Below, piece by piece: positions 4,815 through 5,271 of a stretch of DNA of 5,271 nucleotides. This DNA is from Pseudomonadota bacterium. GTDB lineage: Bacteria; Pseudomonadota; Alphaproteobacteria; Rhizobiales; Hyphomicrobiaceae. Every line of letters begins with the position of its first letter. Position 1 is the stretch's first letter. The notes under the pieces were generated by a model. The model did not search any database. It worked only from the letters and a program-made list of their open reading frames with translations, and had not been told where the DNA came from. A program made the position numbers and the translations under genes. The stretch spans positions 1-5,271 of the forward strand of contig JAEYYQ010000633.1 in the NCBI GenBank assembly GCA_023428365.1, given 5' to 3'.

Positions 4815-5271
4815 TTGATTTATTTCTTCTGGACATTGCCGGCGCTCGCGGTCGTTACCGTGCTCGCGAGCGGGCGGGCAGGCACACTCGCCGCCTCGAT
4901 CATCGGGGTAATCGTTGCCCTGTTCGTTGCGCTGACGACCGCACCGCGCGATTTCCAGACTTCTGAAGCTCTGGTCTTCCTCGCTCGCGGCGCGTGGATC
5001 GGCTGGATTATCGTGCCCTACATTCTCGGCGGCCTGTTGTTCTGGCAGATGGCCATCCGGCCCGGAAATGCCGCGATGTCCGCCGAAACATCACTTCCAG
5101 ACGCCCGCGCCAGGCGGCGGCTGTTGTTCTCCGCCTGCTTTTTGATCGGCCCGTTTGCCGAATCGGCAACCGGATTCGGCATTGGCATCATCGGAACGAT
5201 GGTTCTGGTCCGGCGATTGAACGTAGAGCCGATCTATCTTCTCGCTTTCAGCTTACTCAGCCAGACTATGA
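4815..5271 (+). CDS. Lactate-permease-family (LldP-like) carrier, N-terminal part
   Basis: The first 152 residues of a membrane protein cut by the right edge. The whole family runs to about 500-560 residues, so roughly a quarter is seen. Helices are visible at about 4-20, 22-42, 60-79 and 103-112 onward. A loop at about 81-102 is polar and Arg-rich (DARARRR). The key motif is IGPFAESATGFGIGIIG (111-127), which corresponds to the F-G-x-F-x-E-x-x-x-G-F-G motif of the L-lactate permease family (PF02652, COG1620), with E116 and G120-F121-G122 retained. Family members import lactate or glycolate with protons; this one is a divergent relative, so substrate is uncertain. TTG 4815 is chosen for its AGGAGG. 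It follows yggS with the small ORF between, on the same strand, so one transcript is likely. Another organic-acid carrier family is possible but less likely. Confidence 0.75.
   Translation, partial: MIYFFWTLPALAVVTVLASGRAGTLAASIIGVIVALFVALTTAPRDFQTSEALVFLARGAWIGWIIVPYILGGLLFWQMAIRPGNAAMSAETSLPDARARRRLLFSACFLIGPFAESATGFGIGIIGTMVLVRRLNVEPIYLLAFSLLSQTM

Noticed and set aside
1..5271. A new defence, mobile or CRISPR-type system
   Set aside because: All intact genes belong to known metabolic, transport or stress families. No direct repeat arrays, transposase, integrase, reverse transcriptase or nuclease motifs were seen on either strand.

Overview
The window looks like a GC-rich proteobacterial chromosome segment, most likely alphaproteobacterial. 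This rests on codon choice and on the mix of families (M20 peptidase, SLC13/RCK-C permease, HdeD-like protein, glutathione S-transferase, YggS, lactate-permease-type carrier). It is an impression, not a phylogenetic result. All convincing genes lie on the plus strand. No tRNA, rRNA, CRISPR array, transposase or att site was seen.

Layout: 1-200 is the C-terminus of an M20-family metallopeptidase cut by the left edge. Bases 201-300 form an unusual leader: a hairpin covering a Shine-Dalgarno (SD) sequence, then a 20-codon ORF whose stop overlaps the permease start. Bases 301-2115 encode a SLC13 (DASS)-type permease with two TrkA-C/RCK-C-like domains in its central loop. A six-helix HdeD/DUF308 membrane protein follows (2171-2749). 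After a 106-base gap with two inverted repeats comes a glutathione S-transferase (2856-3557).

Bases 3558-3827 contain no intact gene but hold a decayed piece: about 43 codons matching the C-terminus of the Cys/Met-metabolism PLP enzymes (cystathionine gamma-synthase/lyase type). Next is a YggS/PLPBP-family PLP-homeostasis protein (3828-4619), then a possible 54-residue small protein whose start overlaps the yggS stop by one base. A lactate-permease-family carrier starts at a TTG behind a perfect AGGAGG and runs off the right edge (4815-5271).

The peptidase and first permease may form one nutrient-uptake unit, and yggS, the small ORF and the second permease may form another. HdeD and GST between them read as general stress functions. 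The enzyme remnant suggests 3558-3827 is a rearrangement scar. I see no strong evidence for a new defence or mobile system. The most interesting points are the translational leader before the first permease, the PLP-enzyme remnant beside yggS, and the coupled small ORF before the second permease.
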